NCBI GenBank assembly: GCA_016801845.1
Contig: CM028918.1
Span: 17,593,001-17,657,000, forward strand
Direction of reading: 5' to 3'
DNA: 64,000 nt
Origin: Polydactylus sextarius
Taxonomy: Eukaryota > Chordata > Actinopteri > Polynemidae
Numbering within the stretch: position 1 is the stretch's first letter; the number at the start of each line of letters is the position of its first letter. Under the pieces are notes generated by a model that saw nothing but the letters and a program-made list of their open reading frames with translations, made no database searches and had not been told where the DNA came from. This document shows positions 49,995 to 60,975 of this stretch, one piece after another. The position numbers and the translations under genes are program-made.

Positions 49995-50640
49995 GACTAA
50001 ACTCAGTGTATTAGGAACACCTGTGCAACTGTTAACTGATGCAGTTATCCACTCAGCAAATCATGTGGCAGAACTGCAACTTATAAAACCATGCAGGTAG
50101 GACAAGCTGAAACTGCTGTTCTACTGAGAACAGAGTTTAGACTCAGAATGGAGCCAAAACAACAACAACAGCAACAAAAACATGAGTAGCAGCTTTGTGG
50201 ACAGAAATGCCTTGTTGATGGGAGAGGTCAGAGGTGACACTGACATTACTCAGATAACCTCTTTATAACTGTGGTGAAGCAGAGAAACCTCTCAGAATGA
50301 ACAACACATCAAGCCCAGAAGTGGATGAACTTCAACAGCAGAGACCACGTCAGGTTCCACTCCTGTAAGCCAAGAACAGAAACCTGAGGCTGTAGTGGAC
50401 ACAGACTCACCAACACTGGACAGCTGAAGACTGGAAAAGCCTCGCCCTGTCTGATGTATCTGGATTTTTACTGAGGCAGCAGAGTTTGACAGCATAAACC
50501 CAACCTGCTTTGTGTCAACAGTCCAGACTGCTGCTGGTGACATAGTGGTGTGAGAATTGTGTTCTTGGCTCACTTGTTTAATACCAGTCAGTCATGGTTT
50601 GAGAGCCATAGCTTATTTGAGTCTTGTCACTAAAAATTTG
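49995..50640 (+). mobile_element. Tc1-like transposon remnant, 3' truncated
   Basis: It begins with the terminal repeat TGTATTAGGAACACCTG. It then keeps, in degraded frames, the usual order of this fish Tc1 family: an AATGCCTTGTTGATG..AGAGGTCAGAGG block, CACTCCTGTAAGCCAAGAACAG, GACTGGAAAAGCC, then the TGTCAACAGTCCAG and GTGGTGTGAGAATTGTGTTCTTGGC transposase blocks. It ends before the region coding the HDNAP and Glu motifs. It is the same family as the 37.4 kb copy, which keeps the complementary 3' half. Many stops; inactive. Confidence 0.8.
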
Positions 50641-51003
50641 AACCTGCCAAATAAACCAGAGACCAGAATTCACTGCATACAATTTGCTTCAAGCCCCTGA
50701 AGAAGAGTCAATCAAACATTCCCAAACATCGCTGCACTTTGGCAAACATTTATCTCAGTGTAGACAAACTTCCCTGTGATGAAGCCATGTTGAGTCATTG
50801 TTAATGTTTGACTGGTTGATCATAGATTCAGCTTTATCTGGTCCAGATAGACACACTCTGCAGTTCTGTCCAGTCTTTCTTTAGAGAATAATATTGCACA
50901 ATTTTTCTTCTTTCCAATTAACATACATAAAATCATGAACATACAAGTACTGTGTACAAGTCCACCATCCAAAATAGGTTGGTTTCTTTGAGTTCCATCT
51001 GTG
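50641..51003 (-). other. gabrr1: gabrr1 3' flank / 3' UTR, end not located
   Basis: Sequence immediately after the gabrr1 stop. I found no convincing AATAAA on the minus strand within this stretch, so the 3' UTR end is unresolved and may extend into or past the Tc1-like remnant. Confidence 0.4.
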
Positions 51004-51291
51004 TTACGAGTAGATCGACCAGTAGATTATGTTGAAGAAGAAGTAAGCTCCAGGAAAAATCACACGGGAGTACTTGTCTATAGCATGCGTGTCAATCCAC
51101 ATGTTGCTGTAGGTGTTGGAGCCAACATGGCCGTTAACCTGGTTGTTCTCCATCGCCAGCTGTACAAGCATCCTCTCATGTTTCACCCCGTTCACCTCAG
51201 GCATCCCATAGTTTCCGGTGGTGTTGACATCTACCTCACTGTAGCTGACTGACATCATACCAGGATGGGTCATACCACAGGTGCACAGCAG
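51004..51291 (-). CDS. gabrr1: gabrr1 last coding exon (M3-M4 loop, M4)
   Basis: 288 bases, 95 residues and a TAA stop at 51006-51004. The acceptor is TACTTGCAG, phase 0. It encodes [11 protein letters not shown], the variable cytoplasmic loop with NYGMPEVNG and ERMLVQLAM, then [14 protein letters not shown] and the M4 helix ending YWSIYS, the standard rho-subunit C-terminus. Confidence 0.93.
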   Translation of the reverse strand: MLCTCGMTHPGMMSVSYSEVDVNTTGNYGMPEVNGVKHERMLVQLAMENNQVNGHVGSNTYSNMWIDTHAIDKYSRVIFPGAYFFFNIIYWSIYS

Positions 51292-54200
51292 CTGCAAGTA
51301 GACGATAAATACTTACTGGTTTTAAAACCTTTTGTTCTAAAACACTATAACACTAAACAGAAAAACTTGGCAATACCAATTAGCATTTCCCTTCAGAAAA
51401 CTACTTTTGATTCTAATAGAAAAAGGAGAGCTACTGAAACACTGCCCATAAAACATTACCAACGCTGATCTAGCAAGTGTGGTTTTTCACTAAGAGCCAT
51501 TAGGGGCAGCCCAGAGAACCTACATTGGCCCCGTAAGGAGTCATTTTATCATCGTAGTGACTATGAGGCTGGTACAATAACTTAAAAATCTTGCATAGTG
51601 CACCTTTAACCTACAATGGCTCTATTATGCAGTGAATTAAACCTATTAGTACTGGATAAATTAAAAATTTGACGTTATAATGGACCAGCTGATATATTTC
51701 AGTCTGACCCATAATGTTGGACTGAAAAACTGAACCACTTCAGTAAATGTGCATTCTCCTCTTGGCCTTCTTTGAGCATGCAGATGATGAATGGATACTT
51801 GCCCGTTCTCTGAGTTTCCTCTCCTTACGTTCTTGCAGCGTAGACAGGTAGTTGACTGCAGCATACTCAATCACTGACAGGAAGACGAAGACAAAACTGA
51901 CCCAGAGGTAAATATCCAGAGCTTTGATGTAAGAGACCCTGGGCATGGAGGCGTTGACTCCAGTGATGATGGTGGACATGGTGAGCACTGTGGTAATACC
52001 TGAGGTAGAACAACAACGTCTGGGCTGTCAATAGTAAAACCACAGTGAAACACAACAACAACAGCATCAGTTATCGGCTATCATATCACTTTGAAATGAT
52101 AAGCAGCTAGTGCTGGTCACCTAATGGTCAACTGTGGTGAAGTACTGGATTAGTTAGTCACTACAAATCACCTAGGACTGGTTACATTTATTCACATTAA
52201 GAAGAAAAAAGTGCAAAATTACATATACATTGCTTGTGACAAGAGATAAAGATTAGTACAAGGATATACTATTAAGTACCTGATAAATGATTCCAGACCA
52301 TTTTTTCTTTTTTGTCTTTTGTCTGCACATGAACTATAAATATTAATCATGTGATTCATTAAACACTCTCACCAAGTGGCACTCTGGCAGGGACAGCCCT
52401 GCGGTCAATCCAGAAAGACACCCAGGACAACATAACCATCAGCGTGGCAGGGAAGTACGTCTGCAGCAGGAAGAAGAAGATGTGACGCCGCAGAGTGAAG
52501 TTGATGTACAGACGGTTGTACCAGCCTGGAGAGGAGACGAAGACAGCAGCTGCTTAGCCAGCAGATATAGTAGGTCTGAAAAATTAAAAGAGTTTTTTTT
52601 TCTCTGTTCATACCTGTGCTGCTATAGAAGGCCAGCTTGGTGGTGGTGCGGAACTCCTGGATCAGGAACTGAGAGAGAGAGATCCTCTCATCTGTGTTTA
52701 ATGAGCGGTTCCCTTCCTTCCAGTACAACATTAGGTCATCATCTGTGTATGCATCTAAAGAGAAAATGAGGATACTTTAAATCTATAGCACAATTCATGT
52801 AAAATTTGTTCAATATATGGGACAATTTCACAAATAATATGAAAACAACATTTGAGTGAAGACTCAATTATTATTAGAATTATATCCTAATCTGGGATAA
52901 TCTCATAGTAACAGGAAACAGGCCAGAAGGAGAAGGGCATGCCTCGGTCACATCAGTTACTTACAGCTCTCGATCTCTAAAGAACATGTCTGTGTGTCTA
53001 GAGGAAAGCGGCTCAGGTCCATGCTACACATGGCGGTGACTGTCACTCTGCAATGACAAAACAACAAGTTGTTCTAATATCAAATATAAATGTTACCAGA
53101 GAAACAGTTACAGAGATGTTCATTATTCCATCCATTTGTCTTCAATAAAAAATAAAAAACTCCATTCAAAATTTAAAATGTTCAGTTCAATCAGGACATT
53201 ATGACATTATTTTTGACATATTTCATTGATGTATTCATATTCAGTGAGCATTTGTTCTTATTAAAATGAATGACAGAGTTGTTTAAATCCTCAAAAACCT
53301 TCTCATAACAAAACAATTTCAAAGGCTACTATATGGGTTGGATAATAATATGCATTATGTGTCCATTGACGTGTGATTATGGATTATAATACATGTCTAA
53401 CCTTCAGGACAAATTCACAGGCAAATATCGTGTGGACCGGAGGTTGCAGTAGAGATTTGGCTTCCACCACAGAAATGATGATGAAGTGAAAATAGATAAT
53501 CCAGCTCACAGGACGAGTGAAGGCTTCACTGTCTGCAGACGAGGTCTACAAACTGTCGTCCTCACTGACCAATAAAACTCAGTCTGGAAAATCTCCAATC
53601 TCACACAGATTAACTGAGGTCATGTGATGAGTATGCTTATACAGTATATCTATACACACGCTATTTACCATCAACTGGTTTACCTTCATACATATCTTTA
53701 CACAGAGTTATCATACAATGTGCCTACTCTGCAACGAAGTGTTTTGATCATTTGGCTTCCACCTATTAATCGTATATATGATTGATGATGGTGAACATTG
53801 ATCTGTAAATACTGACATCGCCATTTGAATGAAATTCTCACCAGTCCGTCAGTAAAGCAGCGTAGCAGGATGCAGATGGCCAGCTGTTCCACTCTGCCAA
53901 GCTCTGTGATGTGGATTACAAAATCATCTAAATTGGCCCGGAGCCTTGTACTGCTTGCCAAATTGACTGGGTGATGCTCAGCAGTATTAGCGTCCATAAT
54001 TGGCACAGTGTTATCCCCTTAAATACACATCTTGTGCTATGGCAGCTGGTGCCACTTTGTCTTGGCAGGACAGTAAATGGCAATTACATCCCTGAACACC
54101 CACTAACATCATAACTGGAGCCCTGCAAAAGTATTACTTTTACTCTATGTATCCAGTAGAGTCAATTCAAATGCATTTTGCGAAGCTGCAGTTGTTTAAT

Positions 54201-57200
54201 TAATGTTAAGTCATTATAAAACTGTGATTAGTGATTACTTTGTAGCCCACACACTGGAAATATAAAATTTAGACAAGGAAGAATGTATCAAATGATAATA
54301 AAACTGAAATTATGACCTTTTGGATGTTGGTGTCATACCTGCAATAACAGCAGGTTATTGACTAATCTCATCAAATTTGTGAGTGATTTCCCCAAGGGGT
54401 TCTTGAACATCAAAGCACTCTCAAAGTGCTATGAGCATCAAATTGTAATCAGTTATTCTTTAAACATTTGTGCAAAATCTGAAAATATTTGCTCAAGGGG
54501 ACCTTAAGATATCACATTCAAAAGACCAAAAACATATTTTGTATAGGTACATTAACCTTGACTTTTGATCATTGACCTTAAAATGCTAATCATTTTATGC
54601 CTTTCAAGTGAACCTTTGCAATAAATTTGAAAGGATTCCATCAAGGGTGTTCTTGAGATATTGTGTTCACAAGTAATAATAATAATAATAATAACATTTA
54701 TTTATCCAGGTTGTAAATAGGAGCCTTAATCAGTACTACAATTTCTGACTGCACATACATAAACACACTGCATAACCAATTCATGCATATTGTTCAGTCT
54801 GTTGTGTAGACCTGTGGATATGTGATTTTTTGAGGTATTTTTGATATAGTTTTGGTATGTATTTGGTATATATATTAAACTCTTTTTACTCTTTTTCTTA
54901 TCACTTCATTTTAACTTTGCACAGTCTTTAGCTCGGAACAAGGACACATTTCACTTAATAAAGAATCTTGGATCTTGAATCTCTATCGGTTTGAATTATT
55001 CCACAGCCAAGAAGCCAACACTGTGATAACAAGTTTCCAGAAACCACCCAGTCACTGTTACTACTACTTACTATTTATTGTTCATAAAAAATAATGAAAG
55101 TAGAAGTGGACCGGTAATTTGGAAAGAAAGCCAAATCAACTGTGCTTCCCAAATCACTGGATAATTCCTTTAAATGAGCCCTGAGTCAACAGCCAGTGAG
55201 TTGTACATGCTGGATGTTGAGGGGTAATTACCTGAGGCTGTAGAGGACTTTGCCATCGGGGTAAACCCGCAGCATGACATTGTCAGTTGTGGTGTCGTGG
55301 GTGAAGGACTTCTTAGAATGAACAAAAAACATGTCAGGCACCCAGATCTTCTTCACCAGTCGGCCATCGAAGGTCATGCTCTGGTTGTTGTTGCTTCTGA
55401 AGGACAGACGTTCATCTTTCCAGTAGTGCCTCAGATACAGAGTCATAGTAAAATCCTGAAATGAGAAAATAAATATCTATTGCAGTGGTATTTCAACACA
55501 TATAAGTGTCTCACCTACAGCCTGGTGCAGACGTACCATATCAACCTCTGAAATTGCATCCAGACTTTCAACCTGAACATCCACTCCCACGGGGACTGCA
55601 GGCCCTAGGAAGAGATTCAGCATTTTACAAAGATGCATCAATGTGTATTTTACAGTATTTGATACAAGTATCATTTTAAAATACAGTATTGACTGGACTG
55701 TCTGTGTTTATTTGGAGGTCATGGCTCCTTTTTATGTCAAGCCCCTTTGCTTCGAACAATTAACTTCTGTTCTCTTTCAAATCTAAATCCCCATAAAAGC
55801 AGTTGGATGCAGATTTTCCAAAAACAATGGTACAAAGCCAGTGGAGAGAGTTCTCTAAGCCTAACTGACAATATAGTGCATTACTGTGTAAACGGTTTTC
55901 CTTGTTTTTTTTTTTAAACAACGATTCAGATTCTTTACATGTTTAAAATGGAAACTAAATGAATGAAGCATCTGTTATAAAACTTGGACTACAGTTTGAG
56001 TGAGTAATGTCTTCTGTGAAGTGAAGGTGTAACTTGCTTATGACCTGATTTATAGGGTTGCCGTAATTGCCTCCCATTAATTGCAACTGGCCACTTGTTA
56101 TGTGTTCTATATGCAAGACTATTCAATACCGAGGGGTTAACACTGAATTATTAGCGTGATTCAGATTCAAGCTTTTAGTTGTGATGATGTGGCAGATTAC
56201 CAAAAGAGTTATTGAGACCTAAAGCTACACACTGTGGTAACTTGATAATTAATCACTGGCCAGTCGTCAGCATGACTAAGACAAAATCCTACTCTAGTTA
56301 TGTCATTTCTATGATCCAACTCTCCCTGTTCTGATGAGCATGTAGTTAGGATGCTGTTGGCTGGGGTTTGTAGCTAATAACATGTTTGGAAACTGAATTC
56401 AAACTCAACTATTTGTCAACTATTTGTAAGCTGCATCTTACCTCCAAATCCTGGTCGCATTGTAAAGTCCTGGTCATCTATCCTTAGCAGGTGCTCTGTC
56501 TTTGTTCCCCAGGCTTTAGTTTTATCTGGACTTTGCTTGAATATGGGACTGATGGAAGGTATTGGGAAACAACAATTTACACAATGATAAAGGTTTACAG
56601 TGCAACATATACAGAAATCAAAGATATCAATGGATTCCTGCTTTGAGTGGATTGGAAACATTCATGAGCTGCTGGTCCTTGTTGAGAGAGGAAGCTGAAT
56701 CTGTGCAACGCTGTTGTAACGTGTGGTTAGTATAGGTCACCTTCTTTGCAGCTTAATCCAGTTCAATCCAATTCAGGTTCTCTCATCTGACTTTTCTCAT
56801 TAACAAAAACCACAGAAAAACTGTTGCAGCAATGGGATGCATTAGTTGTTTTTAACTAACCTGTTTAAAAAAAAAAAAAAAAAAAAAAAAAACAGACAAA
56901 AGAAAGTCACATTCTGTCTGCACAGCTACTTATATTTTAATGCCATGACCTACAGCCATGTTAGTTAAGAAGAGAGTTAGGGGGCAGAAGCTTGTTGACA
57001 GACAATAATCAACCTTCAGCCTTCAGTCCCAGGTCACTGTGTCAGTTGTCGTTAGTCAGTGTTATTGGTGTGCTATGTGTGCCATGGGAATCCATACGCA
57101 AATACAGTCAATTTTAATTCATTTTAGCCAAAGCCCAGAACAATGAAGCCAGTATAGTTGGGAGTGGATGATACCAGATCTGTGTAGAGTCGTTCTACAC

Positions 57201-58436
57201 ATATGATTATGTTCAGCTGCTCTGTACTGGAACTGATATGTTTCTCTAGCTCCCACTTTAAAATACTCCACAGTTTCTATCAGATACAAGTCAGACCATG
57301 TCAGTCATTTTTATTTTGTGTTCCTAACCATGGTCATGTTGTAAATTCCCAAAGTTTCTTTAGCTTTGAGTTAGTTTGAAACATTGCATCTATTACGTCA
57401 CCTATGAATGTCATCTCCACTACATGTTTTACTCTCATATCAGCACACTCCTAACTCAATGATGGTTCCTGGCCTGGTCCATGTTGGACCATATCTGAAC
57501 TAGACTCATTTATGTTGGTTTCATATGACTACAGAAATCTTCCACCAATATTCATCAACCAGGTCAGAAAAGCTTGCCCACCTGATTACAGCTGTTTTAC
57601 AGGTTTTAGTACCTACTCTTATTTCCTCTGCTACGTTTATGAAGTCACTTAATCTAGTCTCTTGCATGTGATTCCTCACCTTGTGGTTTTAGATACAAAG
57701 ACAAAACTGACAAAACAGGTTATTTTCTATATAGTGCCAGGGTCAACACTACTTTGTTTTGATCTCTAATTAGCAATAAATAGTTAAAAAGTTTAATCTA
57801 ACTTGAGGAACGTGGTAAATATTATAACTCCAGCAACATATTAGCATTTAGATTTTGCTGTCATAAAAACAAAACAGAAAAAACAGCCTTGAAGAGTTGC
57901 TAGCATGCCTATAGACTCTTAAAGAATCCATGATCCAAATACAGGAACTGCTTGAAGCTACATATACTGTTGCCATTTCCATAACCTTTTTGAAATCACT
58001 TATTTACTGAGCACTTATTCAAGGATTCAGTGATACTAAGCTCTTCACTGGTGGGTACACCTGAAAGAGTCCCTGTGGTTTGATCTCGTGCACTGGAGCT
58101 TGTTGTCATCCCAGTGAATTTATGCAGCACAGACAGATAATCTTATGAACTTCATAAATCTGAAGGATAAGAATGGATTATATCAGGATTAGATGCCCTG
58201 AAGCAGGCCATCTTCCTCCTCCTCCTCCTCTCTACAAACTGTAAACGATAGTGTGATTAAAATGTTCCTCTATGTCCCGTCACGCTGCTTTAATCTGCAC
58301 CACATCCTCCTGTCTAGTCTCAGTAATTGTTCTAATTGGACCATAGAAAAAAAGGCAACCACATAAACAGAGTCACACATCATACCTGCCAATCTTATGG
58401 CTAGATCCTTCTGTCAGAAGCACTTCTCTTTTTGAC
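51004..58436 (-). CDS. gabrr1: gabrr1: GABA-A receptor subunit rho-1, spliced span of 9 coding exons, 5' exon missing
   Basis: Minus-strand exons 58436-58386, 56548-56442, 55604-55537, 55455-55232, 53047-52965, 52754-52614, 52525-52373, 51999-51803 and 51291-51004 join in one frame into 436 residues plus stop. Human rho-1 has about 479; the missing N-terminal part is the signal-peptide exon. The product is a Cys-loop ligand-gated anion channel subunit: extracellular GABA-binding domain, Cys-loop, four membrane helices, large M3-M4 loop. Rho channels are known as GABA-gated chloride channels, prominent in retina. Rho-1 rather than rho-2 or rho-3 is indicated by Pro at the M2 2' position (PARVPLG), DMFFVHSK, and NYGMPE in the M3-M4 loop. 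All junctions are GT-AG except the last intron, which uses a GC donor. Exon sizes 83 and 153 fit the conserved GABA-receptor gene plan. Confidence 0.93.
51292..51802 (-). other. gabrr1: gabrr1 last intron, GC-AG type
   Basis: A 511-base intron whose donor reads CGG|GCAAGT and whose acceptor is TTGCAG. Both flanks end and begin in phase 0, and the protein reads KLRER then LLCTCG, matching the family. No GT donor gives a family-consistent join. It holds no other feature. Confidence 0.8.
51803..51999 (-). CDS. gabrr1: gabrr1 coding exon: M2 and M3
   Basis: 197 bases. The acceptor is TCTACCTCAG; the first two bases complete the glycine of VPLG. It encodes [19 protein letters not shown] (the pore-lining M2 and M2-M3 link), [20 protein letters not shown] (M3) and [11 protein letters not shown] at the start of the cytoplasmic loop. 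The 3' end is set by the GC donor at 51802-51801. Confidence 0.93.
52000..52372 (-). other. gabrr1: gabrr1 intron between M2 and M2/M3 exons
   Basis: A 373-base AT-rich intron with donor GTGAGA and acceptor CAG; nothing else is seen in it. Confidence 0.85.
52373..52525 (-). CDS. gabrr1: gabrr1 coding exon: M1 and start of M2
   Basis: 153 bases with acceptor CTCTCCAG and donor TTG|GTGAGA. It encodes the end of binding loop C ([10 protein letters not shown]), the M1 helix with [19 protein letters not shown], and [11 protein letters not shown]. The proline before Leu-Gly at M2 position 2' is the rho-1 signature; rho-2 and rho-3 have Ser there. Confidence 0.95.
52614..52754 (-). CDS. gabrr1: gabrr1 coding exon: loops B to C
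   Basis: 141 bases with acceptor TCTTTAG and donor CACAG|GTATGA. It encodes [15 protein letters not shown] (binding loop B region), then [12 protein letters not shown] and KLAFYSSTG, the start of loop C with the agonist-contacting tyrosine. Confidence 0.95.
52755..52964 (-). other. gabrr1: gabrr1 short intron
   Basis: 210 bases with GTAAGT donor and TTTAG acceptor; no other feature. Confidence 0.85.
52965..53047 (-). CDS. gabrr1: gabrr1 coding exon: Cys-loop
   Basis: 83 bases, the size typical of this exon in GABA-A receptor genes. The acceptor is CATTGCAG, the donor GAGAGCT|GTAAGT. It encodes [21 protein letters not shown], in which the two cysteines separated by 13 residues form the disulfide loop that defines the family, then SLEIES. 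Confidence 0.95.
54340..54690 (+). mobile_element. teleost interspersed repeat (GTTCACAAG family), plus orientation
   Basis: Two tandem-like segments share CAAATTTG, CTTTCAAGTGAACCTTTGC, GAAAGGATTCC.TCAAGGG.GTTCTTGAGATAT and TGTTCACAAG; the family also occurs inverted at 36110-36265. Confidence 0.6.
54674..54694. repeat. (AAT)n microsatellite
   Basis: Seven AAT units directly after the GTTCACAAG repeat. Confidence 0.9.
54880..54985 (+). mobile_element. retroelement 3' tail (AATAAAGAATCTTGGATCTTG)
   Basis: A TTGCAC..GTCTTTAGCTC region followed by CACTTAATAAAGAATCTTGGATCTTGAATC resembles the short tandem tails of fish non-LTR elements. Fragmentary. Confidence 0.35.
55232..55455 (-). CDS. gabrr1: gabrr1 coding exon: binding loops D, A and E
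   Basis: 224 bases with acceptor TCATTTCAG and donor CTCAG|GTAATT, phase 0 in and phase 2 out. It encodes [19 protein letters not shown] (loop D, with the rho agonist-site tyrosine), [19 protein letters not shown] (loop A) and [19 protein letters not shown] (loop E side), ending VLYSL. Confidence 0.95.
55537..55604 (-). CDS. gabrr1: gabrr1 coding exon: start of ligand-binding domain
   Basis: 68 bases with acceptor CTTCCTAG and donor GATATG|GTACGT. It encodes [20 protein letters not shown] then DM, the first beta-strand region, invariant in rho subunits. Confidence 0.95.
55605..56441 (-). other. gabrr1: gabrr1 intron
   Basis: 837 bases, AT-rich, with GTAAGA donor and CTAG acceptor. No further feature is seen. 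Confidence 0.8.
56442..56548 (-). CDS. gabrr1: gabrr1 coding exon: N-terminal extracellular segment
   Basis: 107 bases with acceptor CTTCCATCAG and donor TTTGGAG|GTAAGA. It encodes [13 protein letters not shown] then [18 protein letters not shown], matching the segment of rho-1 that precedes the binding domain. Confidence 0.93.
56867..56892. repeat. poly(A) run
   Basis: 26 consecutive A residues. Confidence 0.9.
58212..58230. repeat. (TCC)n microsatellite
   Basis: About six TCC/CCT units. Confidence 0.85.
58386..58436 (-). CDS. gabrr1: gabrr1 micro-exon in the N-terminal region
   Basis: A 51-base exon with acceptor TGCTCTTTCAG and donor ATTGGCAG|GTATGA. Its phase (one base in, two bases out) fits the next exon exactly, giving [16 protein letters not shown] followed by SPIFKQSPD. 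That lines up with the RREVHED..VSPILRRSPD segment of mammalian rho-1. Another exon with the start codon must precede it. Confidence 0.75.
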
Positions 58437-59235
58437 CTGAAAGAGCAAGAAAACATTCCTTAATTTTAGAAAAAATGTAACAGTGTTAGAGAGTCCTAAG
58501 GCTAAGCATGGAGAAAAACCAGAGACAGATTTTTGAAGTGTGTAACATTATGATATTGTTCTTAATTACTGTGTAAACAGCATAAATACATACATGTGCT
58601 CGCAATAAAATACAAATTAAATAAAATTCACAGAAGCTATGACTGTGACTAACATGAGAACATGAGAAGGTGATGAGTGACAAGGAGATGAAGGCAGGAC
58701 ACAGTGTGCATTTCCAATATTAAGCTTTGAGAAACAAGATAATCTCCTCTCTCCCCAGATGCCTGTGGGATATTAGATAATATTATTAGCATCATTGTTT
58801 TGATATTTAGATCCAAACACAGGGAGAATCTCCTGAAATAACAGCCTGTATCTGAGTTACCACACAGCTGCACAGAACAACCTCACAAAAACAGACAACT
58901 GATGACAAATAAGATCAACCTGTTGACTCCTGAGGTGAAATGAAAACGTCCACAAACTAAAGGACAATCATCAGGTAAAAGAGGAACTGGGCAAGACACA
59001 ACAGCAACATCAGTATGTGAGAAGCACCATATGAATGTCTGTGATTGGGTGAATGTGACCATTTATCATCTACCGTATTTACAATAAGGAGCAAAATATA
59101 TGCAGGTAAGTTTGCGTTAAAATAACGAAAAAGTCTCCAGATTCACACACCCTCCATATTCTTGACAAGCCACTTTAACTTCACATTGTTACGGATAATA
59201 AAATATGCTCAGTTATTGTTTTATTGTGGTTAGAA

Positions 59236-59239
<4 letters not shown>

Positions 59240-59267
<28 letters not shown>
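59240..59267. repeat. (TA)n microsatellite
   Basis: 14 TA units. Confidence 0.95.
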
Positions 59268-59270
<3 letters not shown>

Positions 59271-60824
59271 GTGTTAGAACATCAAACAGAAAGTATTTGG
59301 TTTGTACTGGAGGTGAGTGGGACATGGATGCTGTGAATTTATGACTGGTACAGATGCTCCTGTATGTTCTGCTAGACTGCATGAAGGAAAACAGCCTATA
59401 GGCGAGGCTGGTGGGTCGGTGGGGTCAGCAGAGTTCAGTCAAGTACCAATGATCTTTTGGAGCGTCAACTTTTGAGGATTTTTGAGGTTCTATTTGTTGT
59501 TCTTAACAGCACTCTTGTCTGTCAGAGAGGTTTTTATTGGACTTAAATAGTAAACCACAAAAGACAATCCAGAACATGATTGCTGGCAGATAATTCACTA
59601 TCCACAGACGTGTCTGTAAAACGATAAACACAAAACTAAGGAGTTACCAGGAGTTACCAGAATTGTTTTTGTAGTATACAGTCTTATATGAACCAATATC
59701 AAACCATACCGAAACCATCAATCGCTACTGAAGTTGTACAGAATCAATGTATCTATTTAATACATGTTAAACCTGCTCTCTGTGTTACAGGAGAAAAAGA
59801 AAACTTTGTGAAAAATAAATGAAAAGTATAGCGGTTATGTATAAATGGATCTATAAATACATACATGTAATTTTATGAGAATTTTTGTGGTGAAATTTTT
59901 CATTTGTGTAATTGTTGTTGTAATATTTTGGGGAGACTTTGTTCAGTTACTTTGTTGCTCTTTGCTTGTTCTTCCCTTCAATGTGGTAAAAAACACAAAC
60001 TGCAAAAACACTACATGGTGAAACTAGTGTAAAGGATTCCCCACCACCTAATGATGTCTTAATCTTCTGCTGAAAGACATCCTCTGACCAGCCCAAAAGA
60101 AAAACACTGTATGTTATTCCCTGTTCCTAGTGTTGGCACAGCAATGCATCTGTCCATCATCCTCACAGTGACTGTTCACACCGAATGACACATGTTACAG
60201 AGGAGAAATGAAGGCATGTTACAGAAAGAGTTAACTCTTTCCTGCTGGAAGGCTGTAGCAGTCTTTTCTCAGCTACAGTAATGCTACTCTCATGCTGCAA
60301 CTCATCAGCGTAGACGATTAAGTGTGTAGATCAGAGAGAGGTCAAACAGCTGATGAGCTCTACAACCTTTGGTCTTCAAACCCAGTTGATGAACAAAAAA
60401 ACAACATGTGTAGCTTGTTACCAAGCAGCGTAACAAGTAGAAATCCTCTACACAACAGTAATTCATCTGTTGCAGATCAAATTCAAGCCAAGGTAAAAAT
60501 GTAGCTTGGCACAGCAATACTTAACTCTGGTCTCTCAGAAACATTTTAGTTCTAAAAAGAGAGTGTATGATTTAAATCAGTTGTCTGAAACCATGTTTCA
60601 CAACATCTAAATACTGAGGTGGTAGTATTTTAGCAGTTTAAACAGTTATATAAGAATCTATCAATCAGGGCATTGCTTGAGGTGTTTAGGGAGGTTGTAC
60701 ATGTCAATGTAACTAAATCTGAGGGGTCATGAGATGATTGACGGAAGAGGAAAGAAAATGTACATTGTAGTAGTAGACAGAGAGAGAAGATATCAAGAAT
60801 GCTGTTACACCAGGTCCAACCCTA

Positions 60825-60975
60825 GGATGTTAGTGTCTTGGACCTGAAATGATGTTGGGGAGGAACTAGAGAGTTCAGAGCTATGAAGGTAAGGACAAGC
60901 ATTTTGAACTCAATCCTGTATTCAACTGGAAGCCAGTGAAGGAAATGAAAGACTAGCGTTGGTCTCTGTGGTAGA
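60825..60975 (-). mobile_element. L2-like LINE C-terminal fragment
   Basis: The minus strand reads LHWLPVEYRIEFKMLVLTF then ALNSLVPP, the same motif as the C-terminal region of the LINE at 11.5 kb ([20 protein letters not shown]). Only this segment survives. Confidence 0.7.

Larger units (their letters stand above)
53048..55231 (-). other. gabrr1: gabrr1 2.2 kb intron with an interspersed repeat
   Basis: Donor CAG|GTAATT at the upstream exon, acceptor TTGCAG. It holds the plus-orientation GTTCACAAG-family repeat (54340-54690), an AAT microsatellite and a short retroelement tail near 54880-54990. No coding exon is supported in the remainder. Confidence 0.75.
56549..58385 (-). other. gabrr1: gabrr1 1.8 kb intron
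   Basis: Donor GGCAG|GTATGA, acceptor ATCAG. It holds a 26-base poly-A run (56867-56892), a fish-repeat fragment near 57820-57915 (AACATATTAGCATTTAG and TTGCTAGCATGCCTATAGACTC) and a TCC microsatellite at 58212-58230. No coding exon is supported. Confidence 0.75.

Noticed and set aside
60305..60517. 70-codon minus-strand frame upstream of gabrr1
   Set aside because: No matching domain, no phase-compatible donor and no signal-peptide pattern.
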